Shown piece after piece: positions 49,008 to 58,134 of a DNA stretch of 64,000 nucleotides. The notes beneath the pieces are model-generated. The model saw nothing but the letters and a program-made list of their open reading frames with translations, was not told the origin of the DNA and did no database searches. The stretch comes from Streptosporangium becharense (GTDB lineage Bacteria > Actinomycetota > Actinomycetes > Streptosporangiales > Streptosporangiaceae), in assembly GCF_014204985.1 (NCBI RefSeq), contig NZ_JACHMP010000001.1:4216001-4280000 (forward strand), given 5' to 3'. A program made the translations under genes and the position numbers. Within the stretch, counting starts at the first letter, position 1. Each line of letters begins with the position of its first letter.

Positions 49008-50678
49008 CTGTCCACCCAGCTCACCCTCAGAGAAGTCTCGAAGTCCTACGGTGACCGAGCGGTTCTTGACCGCGTCTCCTTCAGTGTCAGACCGGGGGAA
49101 CGCCTCGGCGTCGTCGGGGAGAACGGCTCAGGCAAGTCGACACTGCTGCGTTTGATCGCCGGTGTCGAGCAACCGGACGAGGGCGAGGTCGTCACCGTCT
49201 CAGGTGACGGTGTCGGTCACCTCGGCCAGATCCTCGACCTGCCCGGCCACCACACCGTCCAGCAGGCCGTCGACGCCGCGCTCGCCGAGTTGCGTGCCAT
49301 GGAACGCCGGATGCGTGAACTGGAGGCCGATCTCGCCACCGACGGGCCCGACGGCTGCGAGGCCCGGTGTGAAGACCGGTGTGAAGACCGGTGCGGGGCA
49401 CGGCTCGCCGGACATGACCGGCTGCTCACCGAGTACGGTGACCTGCTCAGCGTGTACGAGGCTCGCGGTGGGTACGAGGCCGACGCCCGGATCGACAAGG
49501 CGATGCACGGCCTCGGTCTCGCGCACATCGGCCGGGATCGTCGCCTGGGGAGCCTCTCCGGCGGCGAACAGGCTCGGCTGGGGCTGGCCTGCCTGCTGGC
49601 CGCCGCACCGGAGGTCATGCTGCTGGACGAGCCGACCAACCACCTCGACGAGGCGGCGACGACCTGGCTGGAGGAGCGGCTGCGCGCACACCGGGGCACC
49701 GTGGTCGCGGTCTCGCACGACCGTGTCTTCCTGGACCGGGTCGCCACCGCGATCCTGGAGGTCGACAACGGCGCGGTCACCCGGTTCGGCGGCGGCTACA
49801 CCGGCTTCCTGGCCGAGCAGGCGGCCGCCCGGCAGCGTTGGGAGCAGGCCTACGCCGACTGGGTGGAGGAAATCCGGCGGGTACGGGCGTTCGCAGCGAC
49901 CACCGCGCACCGCGTCGCCCACGGCCGTCCCATGAAGGACGGCAACAAGATGGCCTACGACCGCGACGCGGGACGGGTGCAGAGCTCGATCGCCGGCCGC
50001 CTCCGCCAGGCACAGGAGCGGCTACGGCGTCTGGAGGAGGATCCCGTCCCCGAACCGCCCGAGCCGCTGCGCTTCCGGGGACTGTTCGAGCGCGGCACGG
50101 CCGACGGACCGGTGGCGGAGCTGCACGGCGTGCGGGTGGCGGACCGCCTCGCCGTCGACTCCTTCGGCATCGGGCAGGGGCGGCGGCTGCTGGTTCACGG
50201 TCCCAACGGAGCGGGAAAGTCGACCTTCCTGCGGGTCCTCGCCGGCGAACTGGAGCCGGACCGGGGGAGCGTACGGCGTCGCGGACGGATCGGCCACCTG
50301 CCGCAGGAGATCACCTTCACCCGGCCCGAGCGGACCGTCCTCGACACGTTCGCCGAGGGCCGCCCCGGTGATGCTGAGGAACACCGGGCGAGCCTGACCT
50401 CGCTGGGGCTCTTCCGCGCGGACACCCTCCATGCCCGGGTCGGCACGCTCTCGGTCGGTCAGTGCCGCCGGCTCGCCCTGGCCAGGCTGCTGACCGCCGA
50501 GGCCGACCTGCTGCTGCTGGACGAGCCGACCAATCACCTCTCGCTCAAGCTCGTCGAGGAGCTGGAGGAGGCCCTCGGCGCCTACCGGGGTGCCCTCGTC
50601 GTCGTCTCACACGACCGGGCGACGAGGTCCCGCTTCGCCGGCGCCCAGGTCGAGATGCGCGACGGCCGCCTGCTCTGA
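49008..50678 (+). CDS. ABC-F ATPase, probable ribosome-protection protein, CTG start
   Basis: The 556-residue frame starts at CTG 49008: CCGGAGG lies six bases upstream, the first residues read (M)STQLTLREVSKSYGDRAVL as in the family, and no ATG, GTG or TTG occurs in frame before Walker A. NBD1 has GENGSGKST, LSGGEQARLGLA and MLLDEPTNHLDEA. NBD2 has HGPNGAGKST, LSVGQCRRLALA and LLLDEPTNHLSLK. A linker between them would reach into the ribosome. There are no membrane domains. ABC-F proteins of this kind dislodge macrolide, lincosamide or streptogramin drugs. A streptogramin-B-lyase-like gene follows 68 bases downstream. Confidence 0.9.
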   Translation: MSTQLTLREVSKSYGDRAVLDRVSFSVRPGERLGVVGENGSGKSTLLRLIAGVEQPDEGEVVTVSGDGVGHLGQILDLPGHHTVQQAVDAALAELRAMERRMRELEADLATDGPDGCEARCEDRCEDRCGARLAGHDRLLTEYGDLLSVYEARGGYEADARIDKAMHGLGLAHIGRDRRLGSLSGGEQARLGLACLLAAAPEVMLLDEPTNHLDEAATTWLEERLRAHRGTVVAVSHDRVFLDRVATAILEVDNGAVTRFGGGYTGFLAEQAAARQRWEQAYADWVEEIRRVRAFAATTAHRVAHGRPMKDGNKMAYDRDAGRVQSSIAGRLRQAQERLRRLEEDPVPEPPEPLRFRGLFERGTADGPVAELHGVRVADRLAVDSFGIGQGRRLLVHGPNGAGKSTFLRVLAGELEPDRGSVRRRGRIGHLPQEITFTRPERTVLDTFAEGRPGDAEEHRASLTSLGLFRADTLHARVGTLSVGQCRRLALARLLTAEADLLLLDEPTNHLSLKLVEELEEALGAYRGALVVVSHDRATRSRFAGAQVEMRDGRLL

Positions 50679-50746
50679 GCCGCCGGAGCGCCCGTCCGCG
50701 CGCCTCCGGCTTCCCCGCTTTCCCCCTTTCCAGGAAGGACACCGCG

Positions 50747-51694
50747 ATGTCGGACGACCTGATGGTCTCGATCCAGGAGTTTCCCGTCTCGGGCCCCGAC
50801 GCCGGTCCGTACGGGATCACCGTGGGGCCGGACGACGCGTTGTGGTTCACCATGGTCCATCACGGTCTGATCGGCCGGATGACGCCCGGTGGCGACCTCA
50901 CCTCGTACCGGTTGGACGGGGACTCCTCCGGTCCTTCCCTCATCACCACCGGTCCCGACGGGGCGTTGTGGTTCACCGAGTTCCGCGGCCACCGGATCGG
51001 CCGCGTCACGGTGGGCGGCGACGTCGGCTCGTTCACCCCGCCGACGCCGGAGGCCGGTCCGTACGGGATCACCGTGGGGCCGGACGGCGCGCTGTGGTTC
51101 ACCGAGTCCGCCGTGGGCCAGATCGGCCGCGTCACGTCCGAGGGAACGGTCGTCGAGTTCACGCTCCCGGACCGGAGGTCTTTCCCATCCATGATCACTT
51201 GTGGTGCGGACGGCGGCCTGTGGTTCACCATGAACGCGGCCGACGCGATCGGCAGGATCGGGACGGACGGTGACATCGTGGTCCACCCGCTGCCGACCGG
51301 GGGTGCGGCCCCGGTGGGCATCGCCGCCGGTTCCGACGGCTCGGTATGGTTCGCCGAGATCGGCGCCGGTCAGATCGGACGCGTCCGGCCGGACGGGAAG
51401 ATCGAGGAGTTCCCCCTCCCCGACCGCGCGGCCCGCCCGCACGCCGTCGCCGCCGATCCCCGGGGCGGTTGCTGGTTCACCGAGTGGGCCACCGGACATA
51501 TCGGCCGGGTCACCCCGGAGGGTGGCGTCGAACGGTACGCGCTCCCCACCTCGTCGTCGGAGCCCCACGGCGTCACGGTGGCCCCGGACGGCGCCGTCTG
51601 GGCCGCGCTGGAGACGGGAGCGCTCGCGCGTCTCACTCTCCCGGCCCCGGGTGCCTCCCGCGGCCCGGTGGATCCGGCCGGAGAGGGCGTGTAA
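50747..51694 (+). CDS. vgb: Virginiamycin B lyase (Vgb-like)
   Basis: From ATG 50747 (CAGGAAGGAC upstream) this is 315 residues, made of seven-bladed propeller repeats with the recurring GPYGITVGPDGALWFTE. The catalytic residues of Staphylococcus Vgb (His228, Glu268, His270) correspond to His232 in ARPHAVA and Glu272/His274 in SSEPHGVT, with identical spacing. Vgb linearises type B streptogramins by Mg-dependent ester elimination without hydrolysis. The preceding ABC-F gene and divergent TetR gene suggest one inducible streptogramin-resistance cassette. Confidence 0.92.
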   Translation: MSDDLMVSIQEFPVSGPDAGPYGITVGPDDALWFTMVHHGLIGRMTPGGDLTSYRLDGDSSGPSLITTGPDGALWFTEFRGHRIGRVTVGGDVGSFTPPTPEAGPYGITVGPDGALWFTESAVGQIGRVTSEGTVVEFTLPDRRSFPSMITCGADGGLWFTMNAADAIGRIGTDGDIVVHPLPTGGAAPVGIAAGSDGSVWFAEIGAGQIGRVRPDGKIEEFPLPDRAARPHAVAADPRGGCWFTEWATGHIGRVTPEGGVERYALPTSSSEPHGVTVAPDGAVWAALETGALARLTLPAPGASRGPVDPAGEGV

Positions 51695-51833
51695 CCGCCC
51701 GACCGGCTCCCGGGGACCGTCCACCCCGACGTCCGCGCATCTTCCGGGTGATCGCGGCGCGTCCTTTGGCGGCCCGCCGGTTTCCGGCAATCCGCGGGTT
51801 TCCGGCGGGCCGCGGGATGACGGTGGGCCGCTG

Positions 51834-52922
51834 TCAGAACAGCCAGCCGAGCAGGCCGCCGCCCCCGGAGTTCCCGCCCCCGGAGTTCCCGCCCCCACCC
51901 GTGTCCTGCGTCGGTGCCGGGGGGTCCGACGGTGCCGGCGGGGGTGCCTGGGTCGCGGGCGCCGTGGTCTGGGTGGGCGCCTCGTCCGTCGGCGAAGACG
52001 TGGACGCGGGCTCGTCGGAGGTCCACGGCTCGGGGTCCGGGCTCTTCCGGGAGTCGCCCACATGCCGCTGTTCCTCGCTGGGGCGGGGCCTTCGCGGAGT
52101 CTGCCGGGTCGCGGTCGGCCGCGATGGCGACGACGTCCGGGCACGGGGCGCCCGAACGGGGACGTTCTCCGGGGCGGCGGTGGGGGACGGGGTGACGGTC
52201 GGCGTCCTCGCCGACTGCCGGGCAGGACCGTCCGCGGGTGTCTCCGGAGAAGCGTCCGACAGGTCGGACGTCGAACACCGCACGCCCTGCGGGCACGTGT
52301 CGTCGGACGCCGAATCCATGGAGGAGGAGAGCACCCAGCCGCCCAGCACCCCCGCCGCCACGATGCCGCCGGCCATCGCCAGCAGTGTCCTGCCCCGGTT
52401 GCCGTCCCTGCCGTGGCGGCTTCTCCTACGGGATCCCGGGGTGTTTCGCCGGGCGGGTCCGGGGAGGTCGCGCGTCCGCTCACCGTTCTCGGCGGAACGC
52501 CCGTCCGCGATGTCACGTCCGCCGGTCTCCCGCCGGTCGTCCAGGTGGACGATCTGCCGGGACCCGTCCGGATGAACGATCTCCCGGGACCCGTCGACGT
52601 GGACGATCACTTTGGTCCCGCCGCTGCCGAGGGAGGTCTGACTCCACGTGTCGTCCATGGCCTGATCCCCGGGGGTATGGCTCCGGTCCCGGGCTTCGGG
52701 CCTCAGTCCCTCCGGTGCCGCGTGCCGGGCTTCGGGCCTCAGTCCCTCCGGTGCCGCGTGTCGGGCTTCGGGGGCCGGGCTCCAGTCCTTGGATCCGTGG
52801 TCCCAGCCGTCTGACAGGACATCGCCCTCCGGATCGGCTCCCGGGTGCGGAACGGGTACCGGCGGCCCGGTCCACTCACCGGGCCCCCCGTCGGATGCTC
52901 GCCGGATACCGTCGCGCCCCAC
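51834..52922 (-). CDS. Repeat-rich single-span membrane protein
   Basis: A 362-residue protein of low complexity. The N-terminal cytosolic part has a perfect 12-residue duplication (EARHAAPEGLRP twice) and a triple nine-residue motif of the form VH-x-DGSR-x-I (VHVDGSREI, VHPDGSRQI, VHLDDRRE). An Arg-rich stretch precedes one membrane helix (LLAMAGGIVAAGVLGGWVLS, about 182-201). The outer tail is Ser/Thr/Pro-rich with two Cys (CPQGVRC) and ends in a Gly-Asn repeat and LLGWLF. Function unknown; the design suggests a cell-envelope adaptor. Confidence 0.7.
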   Translation of the reverse strand: MGRDGIRRASDGGPGEWTGPPVPVPHPGADPEGDVLSDGWDHGSKDWSPAPEARHAAPEGLRPEARHAAPEGLRPEARDRSHTPGDQAMDDTWSQTSLGSGGTKVIVHVDGSREIVHPDGSRQIVHLDDRRETGGRDIADGRSAENGERTRDLPGPARRNTPGSRRRSRHGRDGNRGRTLLAMAGGIVAAGVLGGWVLSSSMDSASDDTCPQGVRCSTSDLSDASPETPADGPARQSARTPTVTPSPTAAPENVPVRAPRARTSSPSRPTATRQTPRRPRPSEEQRHVGDSRKSPDPEPWTSDEPASTSSPTDEAPTQTTAPATQAPPPAPSDPPAPTQDTGGGGNSGGGNSGGGGLLGWLF

Positions 52923-53796
52923 GATGAACCTTTCTGATGTGAATCTTGGTCGGGCATCTTCCTAGCAGATTTCGCAGTGATATGTCCGAAAACTTCACTC
53001 GCATCAGGCATTAACGTGACTGAGCAGCTTATAGGAAGGCCGAAAGGCAATGCCGAGTCTCTCGGTTGATCCGGCCGACGACGGCCGAGGTGTGCGAGGG
53101 GCCCGGCGGCGCGGGACGGTGCGGGACGCGGCGTGGGGTACGGGCGTGGTGACAACCGTTGCCGGCGGTAAGCCGTCGTCCCGAGCGCGCATTCCCCTTC
53201 TCGCGGTGGTGTGAGCGGCGCCCGGTGGCGGCAAGAAAGACCGCGACCTCCGGGATGACCGGAACCTCTGGAAGAAGTATGACCCGCGGAGAGGACCGAA
53301 ATCTCAAAGGAGGGGTACGAACCTCCCGGTAAGAGATGAACTCCCCAGGACCGGGATCAGGGCCTGCACCGGGATCAGGGCCAGGGCCGGAACCAGGACC
53401 AGGACCAGGACCAGGGCCGGGATCAGGGCCTGCACCGGGATCAGGGCCAGGGCCGGAACCAGGACCAGGACCAGGACCAGGGCCGGGATCAGGGCCTGCA
53501 CCGGGATCAGGGCCAGGGCCGGAACCGGGACCGGACCGGAACCGGGACCGGACCTGGACCAGGACCGGAACCTGGACCCGGATCGACCGGGACTGGCGCC
53601 GAGGCTCCGCCCCGGTGTCGAGCAGGCGGGGAATCCGGTGAACGCGGACGGCCGGGTTCCCCGTCGTCGGCACTTGCGGGCGTGTCGTCGAGAAAGCCGG
53701 CGGAGGCGTCCGGCGCGCGGTCCGCCTTCCCGAGAAGTGGCTCCCGATAAATTCCGACATATGTGCTTAAAGGGCATATAAGGGTAGTAGCTTGGC
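52923..53796. other. 874-bp gap with repeat array, no gene
   Basis: The right part carries the 66-bp minisatellite. The left part (52923-53340) holds an AT-richer stretch near 52950-53040, which probably contains the promoter of the minus-strand membrane protein. No convincing reading frame was found; Pro/Gly open frames on both strands follow from the repeat. Confidence 0.5.
53351..53580. repeat. 66-bp minisatellite, about 2.6 copies plus decayed tail
   Basis: Units beginning CCGGGATCAGGGCCTGCACC start at 53351, 53417 and 53483, exactly 66 bases apart. Each is itself built of GGACCAG/GGGATCAG hexa- and nonamers. After 53526 the pattern decays into GGACCGGAACC repeats. It encodes Pro-Gly strings in several frames. 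Confidence 0.95.
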
Positions 53797-55716
53797 ATGA
53801 CATCGCATCCGTCGGCGGGCGCGTTCCCCGGCTCCTCTCCCTTCCCGCCCATCGGGGACTACGCCTTCCTGTCCGACTGCGAGACCACCGCCCTGGTCGC
53901 CCCCAGCGGGAACGTCGAGTGGCTCTGCCTGCCCCGGATGGACTCGCCCGGTGTCTTCGCCGCCATCCTCGACCGCGACGCCGGAGGGTTCCGGCTCGGC
54001 CCCGCCGACCTGCGGGTGCCCGCCGCCCGCCGATACCTGCCGGGCACCATGGTGCTGGAGACGAGCTGGGGCACGCCCACCGGCTGGGTCATCGTGCGTG
54101 ACCTCCTCCTCATCGGTCCCTGGCACCACGAACAGGAGCTCTCCCACACGCACCGGCGGGCGCCGACCGACTACGACGCCGCGCACGTGCTGCTGCGGAC
54201 GGTGCGCTGCGTCAGCGGCGAGGTGCAGACCACCCTCGACTGCGAACCGGTCTTCGGCTACGGCCTCAAGCCCGCCCGCTGGTCGTACACCGACCGGGGC
54301 TACCACCAGGGGGTGGCGACCGCGGACGGGGAGAACCTGCGGCTGGCGCTCACCACCGACATGCGGCTGGGCTTCGAGGGCTGCCGCGCGACGGCGCGTA
54401 CCCTCCTGAAAGAGGGCGACACCCGTTTCTGCGCGCTGTCGTGGACCGAGCACGAGCCGCCGTACACCTTCCAGGAGGCGTACCGGAGGCTGGTGTGGAC
54501 CGCCCACCACTGGCAGCACTGGCTGGCCAGGGGAAACTTCCCCGACCACCCCTGGCGGAGCTTCCTGGAACGCAGTGCCCTCACCCTCAAGGGGCTGACC
54601 TTCGCCCCGACCGGCGCGCTCATCGCTGCGGCGACCACGTCCCTGCCAGAGACCCCGGGCGGCGACCGCAACTGGGACTACCGCTACACCTGGATCCGCG
54701 ACTCGACCTTCGCCCTCTGGGCCCTGTACACCCTCGGGTTCGACTGGGAGGCCGACGACTTCTACTGGTTCATCGCCGATGTCGCGGAGCGGGACGAGGA
54801 ACTCCAGGTCATGTACGGCGTCGACGGTGAACGCGAGCTGGAGGAGCGGATCCTCGACCACCTCGACGGCTACGACGGGGCCAGGCCCGTCCGGGTGGGC
54901 AACGCGGCCTACCGCCACCGCCAGAACGACGTCTGGGGTGCCGTCCTCGACTCCTTCTACCTCCACACCCGCTCCCGTGACCGCCTGGACGAGCGGATCT
55001 GGCCCATCCTGAAACGGCAGGTCGAGTCGGCCGTCAAATACTGGCGCCAGCCCGACCGTGGCATCTGGGAGGTACGCGGAGAACCCCGGCACTTCACCTC
55101 GTCCAAGGTCATGTGCTGGGTGGCGGTCGACCGGGGGGCGAGGCTCGCCCGGATCCGCGAGGACCTCCGGCTGGCCGAGTGCTGGCAGCGGATCGCCGAC
55201 GAGATCCACGCCGACGTGTGCGCCAACGGCGTCAGCGAGGCGGGGGTCTTCCGGCAGGACTACCGGACCGACGCCCTCGACGCGTCACTCCTGCTCATCC
55301 CGCTGGTGCGCTTCCTGCCGCCCACCGATCCCAGGATCCGCGCCACCGTCCTGGCGATCGCCGACGACCTCACGGTCGACGACCTGGTCCTGCGCTACCA
55401 CCCGAAGCAGACCGACGACGGCCTGTCGAGTGAGGAGGGCACCTTCACCATCTGCTCGTTCTGGCTCGTCTCGGCGCTGACGGAGATCGGCGAGTACGCC
55501 CGCGCCCGCAGGCTCTGTGAGAAGGTCCTCTCCTTCGCCAGCCCCCTGGGCCTGTACGCGGAGGAGATCGACCCGGTGACGGGCCGCCACCTGGGCAACT
55601 TCCCGCAGGCGTTCACCCACCTCGCGCTCATCAACGCGGTCATCCACATCATCCGCGCCGAGAGCAGCCGGGGCGCCGGGCCGGTCTGGCCCACATCGGG
55701 CCGGGAGCCGTCCTGA
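53797..55716 (+). CDS. Glycoside hydrolase family 15 protein (trehalase/glucoamylase-like)
   Basis: A 639-residue protein with the GH15 layout. The N-terminal beta-sandwich starts PIGDYAFLSDCETTALVAPS, GNVEWLCLPRMDSPGVFAAI. The (alpha/alpha)6 catalytic domain has GGDRNWDYRYTWIRDSTFAL, YRHRQNDVWGAVLDSFYLH and GIWEVRGEPRHFTSSKVMCW (general acid region). SSEEGTFTICSFWLVSALTE follows with the second catalytic Glu. Actinomycete members of this length act on trehalose or malto-oligosaccharides in the cytosol; no signal peptide is seen. The 66-bp minisatellite lies upstream. Confidence 0.94.
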   Translation: MTSHPSAGAFPGSSPFPPIGDYAFLSDCETTALVAPSGNVEWLCLPRMDSPGVFAAILDRDAGGFRLGPADLRVPAARRYLPGTMVLETSWGTPTGWVIVRDLLLIGPWHHEQELSHTHRRAPTDYDAAHVLLRTVRCVSGEVQTTLDCEPVFGYGLKPARWSYTDRGYHQGVATADGENLRLALTTDMRLGFEGCRATARTLLKEGDTRFCALSWTEHEPPYTFQEAYRRLVWTAHHWQHWLARGNFPDHPWRSFLERSALTLKGLTFAPTGALIAAATTSLPETPGGDRNWDYRYTWIRDSTFALWALYTLGFDWEADDFYWFIADVAERDEELQVMYGVDGERELEERILDHLDGYDGARPVRVGNAAYRHRQNDVWGAVLDSFYLHTRSRDRLDERIWPILKRQVESAVKYWRQPDRGIWEVRGEPRHFTSSKVMCWVAVDRGARLARIREDLRLAECWQRIADEIHADVCANGVSEAGVFRQDYRTDALDASLLLIPLVRFLPPTDPRIRATVLAIADDLTVDDLVLRYHPKQTDDGLSSEEGTFTICSFWLVSALTEIGEYARARRLCEKVLSFASPLGLYAEEIDPVTGRHLGNFPQAFTHLALINAVIHIIRAESSRGAGPVWPTSGREPS

Positions 55717-55766
55717 CCCCGCCCGGACGCGCGCCGGCGACGCTGGGCATGACTAGGCTCTGGGAC

Positions 55767-55859
55767 ATGAACCGTCGTGTGATCGCCGTCGTGGTGCTCA
55801 TCGGCCTGCTCGCGACGAGCGGCCTGTCCGTCGTCGTCGCCTGGGGCCTGTCCGGCTGA
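55767..55859 (+). CDS. 30-residue membrane micropeptide
   Basis: ATG 55767 opens a frame for MNRRVIAVVVLIGLLATSGL and SVVVAWGLSG, with a basic start and one hydrophobic helix. GACTAGG upstream is a weak ribosome-binding site. A few real actinomycete micro-membrane proteins look like this, but chance cannot be excluded at this length. Confidence 0.4.
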   Translation: MNRRVIAVVVLIGLLATSGLSVVVAWGLSG

Positions 55860-55995
55860 GGCGACCCGGCCGCCGGACGGGCCGGGGCCGGACGGAGTGG
55901 AGACACCGCCCCGGGCACTCGGCGCCGACAGGCCGCTGTCCGAAGCCGCGCCGGTCGGCCGCCGCCCGAGACCGCGGTGGCGTTTCGGGCGCCCG

Positions 55996-56286
55996 TCAGG
56001 CGACCACCATCGCGTTCTGGCCGGTGGTCTGGATCTGGTGGTGTCCCTGGGCGGACTGGGCCTGCGGCTGGACGGTGGGCTGCAGGCCCTGCGCCTGAGC
56101 GGGCTGGGGCTCGGCCTGGGGGTGGGACTGGAGGTCGGCGGAGTCCGCCGGCGCCTGCGCGGCGGCCGGGCAGGTGCAGTATCCGTTGGTCAGGATCAAC
56201 CGCCCGCGCTGCGCCGTGTAGGTGCGTGAGTCGGTGGCGAGGAGAACGCCTGTGCATTTATGGCAGACGACGGACTGGCGATCCAT
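55996..56286 (-). CDS. Small Cys-containing hypothetical protein with Gln/Ala-rich tail
   Basis: A 96-residue protein from ATG 56286. The N-terminal half has CHKCTGVLLATDSRTYTAQR and NGYCTC, a CxxC plus CxC set that could bind one zinc ion. The C-terminal half is a low-complexity Gln/Ala/Pro tail. An upstream GGAAG provides a start signal. No family recognised. Confidence 0.6.
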   Translation of the reverse strand: MDRQSVVCHKCTGVLLATDSRTYTAQRGRLILTNGYCTCPAAAQAPADSADLQSHPQAEPQPAQAQGLQPTVQPQAQSAQGHHQIQTTGQNAMVVA

Positions 56287-56590
56287 GGGACGGCTTCCTT
56301 CCGTAAGGGTAGCCGTCGAACGCTCGTCGGTCCGGCCGGCTGGCTGCTCGTGCCCCGAGAGGGAGATACCAATCTCCCTGCCGAGGACTTCTAGCTTACT
56401 TCGTTACTTATGGTGATGATTGATGCACACGAAGTGACAGATGTAAGGCTTGGTCGCGCCGCTTCACACAGTCTCATGTCACGGGGCCGAGCGGTAGCGA
56501 TTGTCCATCTCCCGTGCCGAGCGTCACACCGGTCCTTCCCGCTCCGGACGGACCGGGCCGCACACCGGGCCGCTCGTGACCGCCCGGCCA
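56287..56590. other. Intergenic region, promoter-like AT-rich patch
   Basis: These 304 bases separate the divergent-tail genes. An AT-rich stretch at 56385-56440 probably holds the promoter of the small minus-strand gene. No gene is recognised. Confidence 0.4.
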
Positions 56591-57286
56591 CTACACCACC
56601 GCCTTCCCGCGGCCCCGCTCCGTCAGCACCGGCCGCAGGAGCAGCGCGTTGGCCGCCACCGCGACGCAGACCAGGCCGAGCAGGAAGCCCCAGCTCACAT
56701 CGCTCAGGTGGTGCATCCCGCGATACATCCGCGAGTAGGCGATCCCGAGGGGGATGCCCAGGCCGACCAGCCACCACAGCAGGTTGAGGATCCTGTACCG
56801 GTGGGTGTGCAGGGTCAGCACCAGCGCGACGCCGCAGTAGAAGGCCACCGCGGCGCTGGTGTGCCCGGAGGGGAAGCTGGAGGTGGGCGGCGCGGGGTCG
56901 AGGTGCTCCACCGCGGGCCGCTTGCGCTCGGCGAAGACGGTCGCCAGCAGGAAGATCGCCGACTGGGAGAAGACGGCCAGGGCCAGGAAGATCGACTCGT
57001 TCCAGCGCTTGAAGACCAGGCGGAAGACGACGCCCAGCAGGACGGTGCCGATGATGATCACCGGAGTGTCCGAGAGACTCGACACCACATCGGTGATCGA
57101 GCTGAGGTAGGGCGTGCGGTCCTTCGCCATCTCGGCGTTGACACCCTGGTCGTTCGCGATGAGGGTCGTCGTCTGCAGGACCTTGGTGATGAGGAGCCCG
57201 ACGCCGAGCGTCAGAGCCGCCATGACGGCCAGTGGCAGGAGGATGAGGCGCGCCACGCCCCGGAAATCCACCGACATTTTCGACAT
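56591..57286 (-). CDS. PAP2-family phosphatase
   Basis: From ATG 57286 this is 231 residues with about six membrane helices. The three PAP2 motifs are present: AERKRPAVEHLD (KxxxxxxRP-like), SSFPSGHTSAAVAFY (PSGH) and YSRMYRGMHHLSDVSWG (SRxxxxxHxxxD). It should dephosphorylate a lipid phosphate such as undecaprenyl pyrophosphate or phosphatidic acid at the membrane's outer face. A second PAP2 gene lies 10 bases upstream, so the two are an operon. Confidence 0.92.
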   Translation of the reverse strand: MSKMSVDFRGVARLILLPLAVMAALTLGVGLLITKVLQTTTLIANDQGVNAEMAKDRTPYLSSITDVVSSLSDTPVIIIGTVLLGVVFRLVFKRWNESIFLALAVFSQSAIFLLATVFAERKRPAVEHLDPAPPTSSFPSGHTSAAVAFYCGVALVLTLHTHRYRILNLLWWLVGLGIPLGIAYSRMYRGMHHLSDVSWGFLLGLVCVAVAANALLLRPVLTERGRGKAVV

Positions 57287-57296
57287 GGCGCGCCAG

Positions 57297-58076
57297 CTAC
57301 CCCTGATCCGTTCCTTGGAACGCCTCGGGCTCGATGCCCTCCTCGGGCGCCACGACCGGTCTGCGGCCCTCACCCCGCCGCCAGGTCTCGTAGCCCGCCG
57401 CGGTGCCCGTGACGAACGCCACACCGAGCGTGACCCCCGCGACGACGTCGCTGGTCCAGTGCACGCCGAGCGCCACCCTGCTGTAGGCGACGAAGGCCAC
57501 GACGGCCGCCGCGGCGGCCCAGGCGACGATCCGGGCGGCCCGGCTCCGCAGTGAGGGGAGCAGGATCAGCATCAGGATGCACGCACCCAGCGCGGCACCC
57601 ATCGCGTGGCCGGAGGGGAACGACGCACCCGGTGCGGACGCCACCGGGTCCGGCAGGTCGGGGCGGGCGCGGTCGACGATCTCCTTGAGCGCCAGGTTCA
57701 GCAGGCCGCCGAAGGTGATCGTGGCGACCGCCCAGACGGCGAGTCGCCGCGACCCCCGTCGCCAGAGCCACAGTGCCACCAGCACCACCATCACACGCCA
57801 GGTCCACGGCCCGAACACCTCGGTGGCCACCCTGAGGAAGGCCGTGTAGCCGGGGTTCTCCAGCGCGTCCTCGTGCATGTCGAGGGTGACGCCCCTGTCG
57901 AAGGAGTCGAGCGGGACGAAGGAGGTCTTGACGAACACGAGCAGGAGCGCGAAGGGCACCGAGAAGACCCAGGCGGCCATCACCGCCAGGGTCAGCCGTA
58001 TGCCCAGCCGCCGGTCAGATGCATGATCGTCTGCTGGCCGGCGGTGCGAGGACTGACCATCGATAATCCTGACCAT
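57297..58076 (-). CDS. PAP2-family phosphatase
   Basis: A 259-residue membrane protein, first of the tandem pair, from GTG 58076. Motifs are KEIVDRARPDLPDP, SFPSGHAMGAALG and YSRVALGVHWTSDVVAG, and they are closer to the consensus than those of its partner. A hydrophobic start segment (LTLAVMAAWVFSVPFALLLV) is followed by five more helices. The two paralogues differ enough that they may act on different lipids. The C-terminal tail is cytosolic or periplasmic and Glu-rich. Confidence 0.93.
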   Translation of the reverse strand: MVRIIDGQSSHRRPADDHASDRRLGIRLTLAVMAAWVFSVPFALLLVFVKTSFVPLDSFDRGVTLDMHEDALENPGYTAFLRVATEVFGPWTWRVMVVLVALWLWRRGSRRLAVWAVATITFGGLLNLALKEIVDRARPDLPDPVASAPGASFPSGHAMGAALGACILMLILLPSLRSRAARIVAWAAAAAVVAFVAYSRVALGVHWTSDVVAGVTLGVAFVTGTAAGYETWRRGEGRRPVVAPEEGIEPEAFQGTDQG

Positions 58077-58134
58077 CGTCCATGGCTACCCGATGTCCGC
58101 CGGATATGCCTCCTCCGGCCGGAGGAGGCCGGGT

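Noticed and set aside
48931..49155. 74-codon frame upstream of and overlapping the ABC-F start, as a leader peptide
   Set aside because: It lacks a clear ribosome-binding site and attenuator hairpins; it runs out of frame through the ABC-F N-terminus. A regulatory leader remains possible but is not supported.
53351..53580. Possible CRISPR array
   Set aside because: The repeats are contiguous 66-bp units without unique spacers and no cas genes are near.
53336..53641. 101-codon plus-strand Pro-Gly protein in the minisatellite
   Set aside because: The frame is produced by the 66-bp repeat, which is open on both strands in several registers; no ribosome-binding site or other protein-like sequence supports it.
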